Assembly (NCBI RefSeq): GCF_001014645.1
Contig: NZ_LASZ01000003.1
Location: forward strand, 186,001-250,000
Length of the DNA stretch: 64,000 nucleotides
DNA from: Luteimonas sp. FCS-9
Lineage (GTDB): Bacteria > Pseudomonadota > Gammaproteobacteria > Xanthomonadales > Xanthomonadaceae
Reading direction: 5' to 3'
Part shown: positions 63,418-64,000 of the stretch, in pieces
Position numbering within the stretch: the stretch's first letter is position 1
Layout of the letters: each line of letters starts with the position of its first letter
Made by a program: the position numbers and the translations under genes
The notes under the pieces: generated by a model
The model's input: only the letters and a program-made list of their open reading frames with translations
Databases searched by the model: none
Told to the model about the DNA's origin: nothing

Positions 63418-64000
63418 TCAGCGCTCCAACACCAGTTGCGGATCGATGCGGATGTCGAACCAGTTCATCCCCCAATGCAGATGCGGCCCGGTCGCGCGCC
63501 CGGTGGCGCCGACCGCGCCGATCACCTGGCCCTGTTCCACGCGCTCGCCGACCTTGGCGTCGATGCGCGACAGGTGCAGGAAGTTCGAGCTCACGCCATG
63601 GCCGTGATCGAGCAGCAGCGTGCCGCCGGTCAGGTAGAGGTCGGGGGCGGCGAACGTCACGATGCCGGCCGCGGGCGCCTTGACCGGCGTGCCGTTCGGC
63701 GCGGCGATGTCCATGCCCGAATGCGGCGCGCCCGGCTGCCCGTTGTACGAACGCGCGCGGCCGAAGCGTCCGCTGATACGGCCTTCGACCGGTCGCACGA
63801 AGCTGCCGCCGAAATCGACGCGCGCGTCGTCGCGCGCCCGTGCCTGGCTGACCTGCGCCTGTTCGCGTCGGATCCGCTCGGCGATCGCCGGCGGCGGGTT
63901 GACGGTGGCCGGCGGTACGCCGTTGACGCGTTCGACCGGCCAGTCGCGCGGCGCGACCGCGATCGTGGCGACGTGCGCGCGGCCCTCGGGGTCGACGACC
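63418..64000 (-). CDS. M23-family peptidase, N-terminus outside window
   Basis: This peptidoglycan-hydrolase-type zinc peptidase, secreted to the periplasm, cuts cell-wall crosslinks or acts as an activator. The visible part (194 residues, reading into the window end) has an N-terminal-domain tail VNGVPPATVNPPPAIAERI and the peptidase domain from about FVRPVEGRISGRFG. Zinc motif residues are HSGMD (His, Asp) and HLHWG (His-X-His). The gene reads on the minus strand, so the start lies past position 64000. Its last 50 bp are copied downstream (63192-63411). Confidence 0.88.
   Translation of the reverse strand, partial: VVDPEGRAHVATIAVAPRDWPVERVNGVPPATVNPPPAIAERIRREQAQVSQARARDDARVDFGGSFVRPVEGRISGRFGRARSYNGQPGAPHSGMDIAAPNGTPVKAPAAGIVTFAAPDLYLTGGTLLLDHGHGVSSNFLHLSRIDAKVGERVEQGQVIGAVGATGRATGPHLHWGMNWFDIRIDPQLVLER

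Overview
This 64-kb window is a chromosomal segment of a very GC-rich gammaproteobacterium, most likely of the Xanthomonadaceae/Lysobacteraceae (Lysobacter/Luteimonas-like). The reasons are the protein families and gene orders: sdhCDAB-sdhE-ygfX-lolCD, a fused alpha/beta dehydrogenase E1, a FimX-like regulator with degenerate GGDEF and EAL motifs, the lexA-imuA-imuB-dnaE2 cassette, and the phaB/phaR pair. The genus is an inference from protein sequence alone. I see no prophage, integrase, IS element, CRISPR array or rRNA operon. The content is mostly housekeeping, and the novelty lies in intergenic repeats, a broken gene and a few odd neighbourhoods.

Layout. 1-9.3 kb: the 3' end of a class I fumarase with its terminator, a sterol-desaturase-family membrane enzyme, a pldA/mechanosensitive-channel pair, DUF456, a cold-shock gene with a long leader, a glycine-zipper lipoprotein, a tethered C-terminal-haem cytochrome, tcdA, and tatD with a small membrane protein. 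9.4-15.3 kb: a glycine-zipper protein, glutaryl-CoA dehydrogenase, a cupin, a GNAT acetyltransferase, a fused 2-oxoacid dehydrogenase E1 and an OmpA-like lipoprotein. 15.7-23.2 kb: ygfZ facing the succinate dehydrogenase operon, which has an SDHAF4-like assembly factor in front and sdhE/ygfX behind, then lolC and a frameshifted lolD. 23.4-29.7 kb (minus strand): an EamA transporter, murB, pyrD, a DUF4190 protein, aminoadipate-semialdehyde dehydrogenase, tRNA-Arg(CCT), and an ECF sigma factor with a membrane partner. 29.8-35.9 kb (minus strand): the SOS mutagenesis operon lexA-imuA-imuB-dnaE2 with a palindromic operator at the lexA start.

36.3-50 kb: exonuclease III, DUF3606, tRNA-Ala(CGC), RNase D, a sulfatase-modifying-factor-like lipoprotein followed by an M48 protease, a DUF2946/TonB-receptor/PepSY metal-uptake-type operon, two acetoacetyl-CoA reductases around the PHA regulator phaR, gluQ and htpX. 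50.6-58.9 kb: the FimX-like protein, epmB facing its substrate gene efp, and a same-strand run mtaD-ubiG-gph-(squalene-synthase-like) followed by folE2. 59.2-64 kb: a subtilase autotransporter, a small lipoprotein, a duplicated gene-end fossil, and the 3' part of an M23 peptidase.

Three intergenic gaps of roughly 450-600 bp (around 15.4, 36.0 and 50.2 kb) hold copies of one modular, palindrome-rich repeat. A separate short REP-like inverted repeat occurs as pairs at 1.4, 23.3 and 59.0 kb. Functionally linked sets are the TCA enzymes (fumarase, Sdh and its assembly factors), lysine degradation (aminoadipate-semialdehyde dehydrogenase and GcdH), EF-P and its modifier EpmB, lipoprotein export (LolC/LolD), and translesion synthesis (LexA/ImuA/ImuB/DnaE2).
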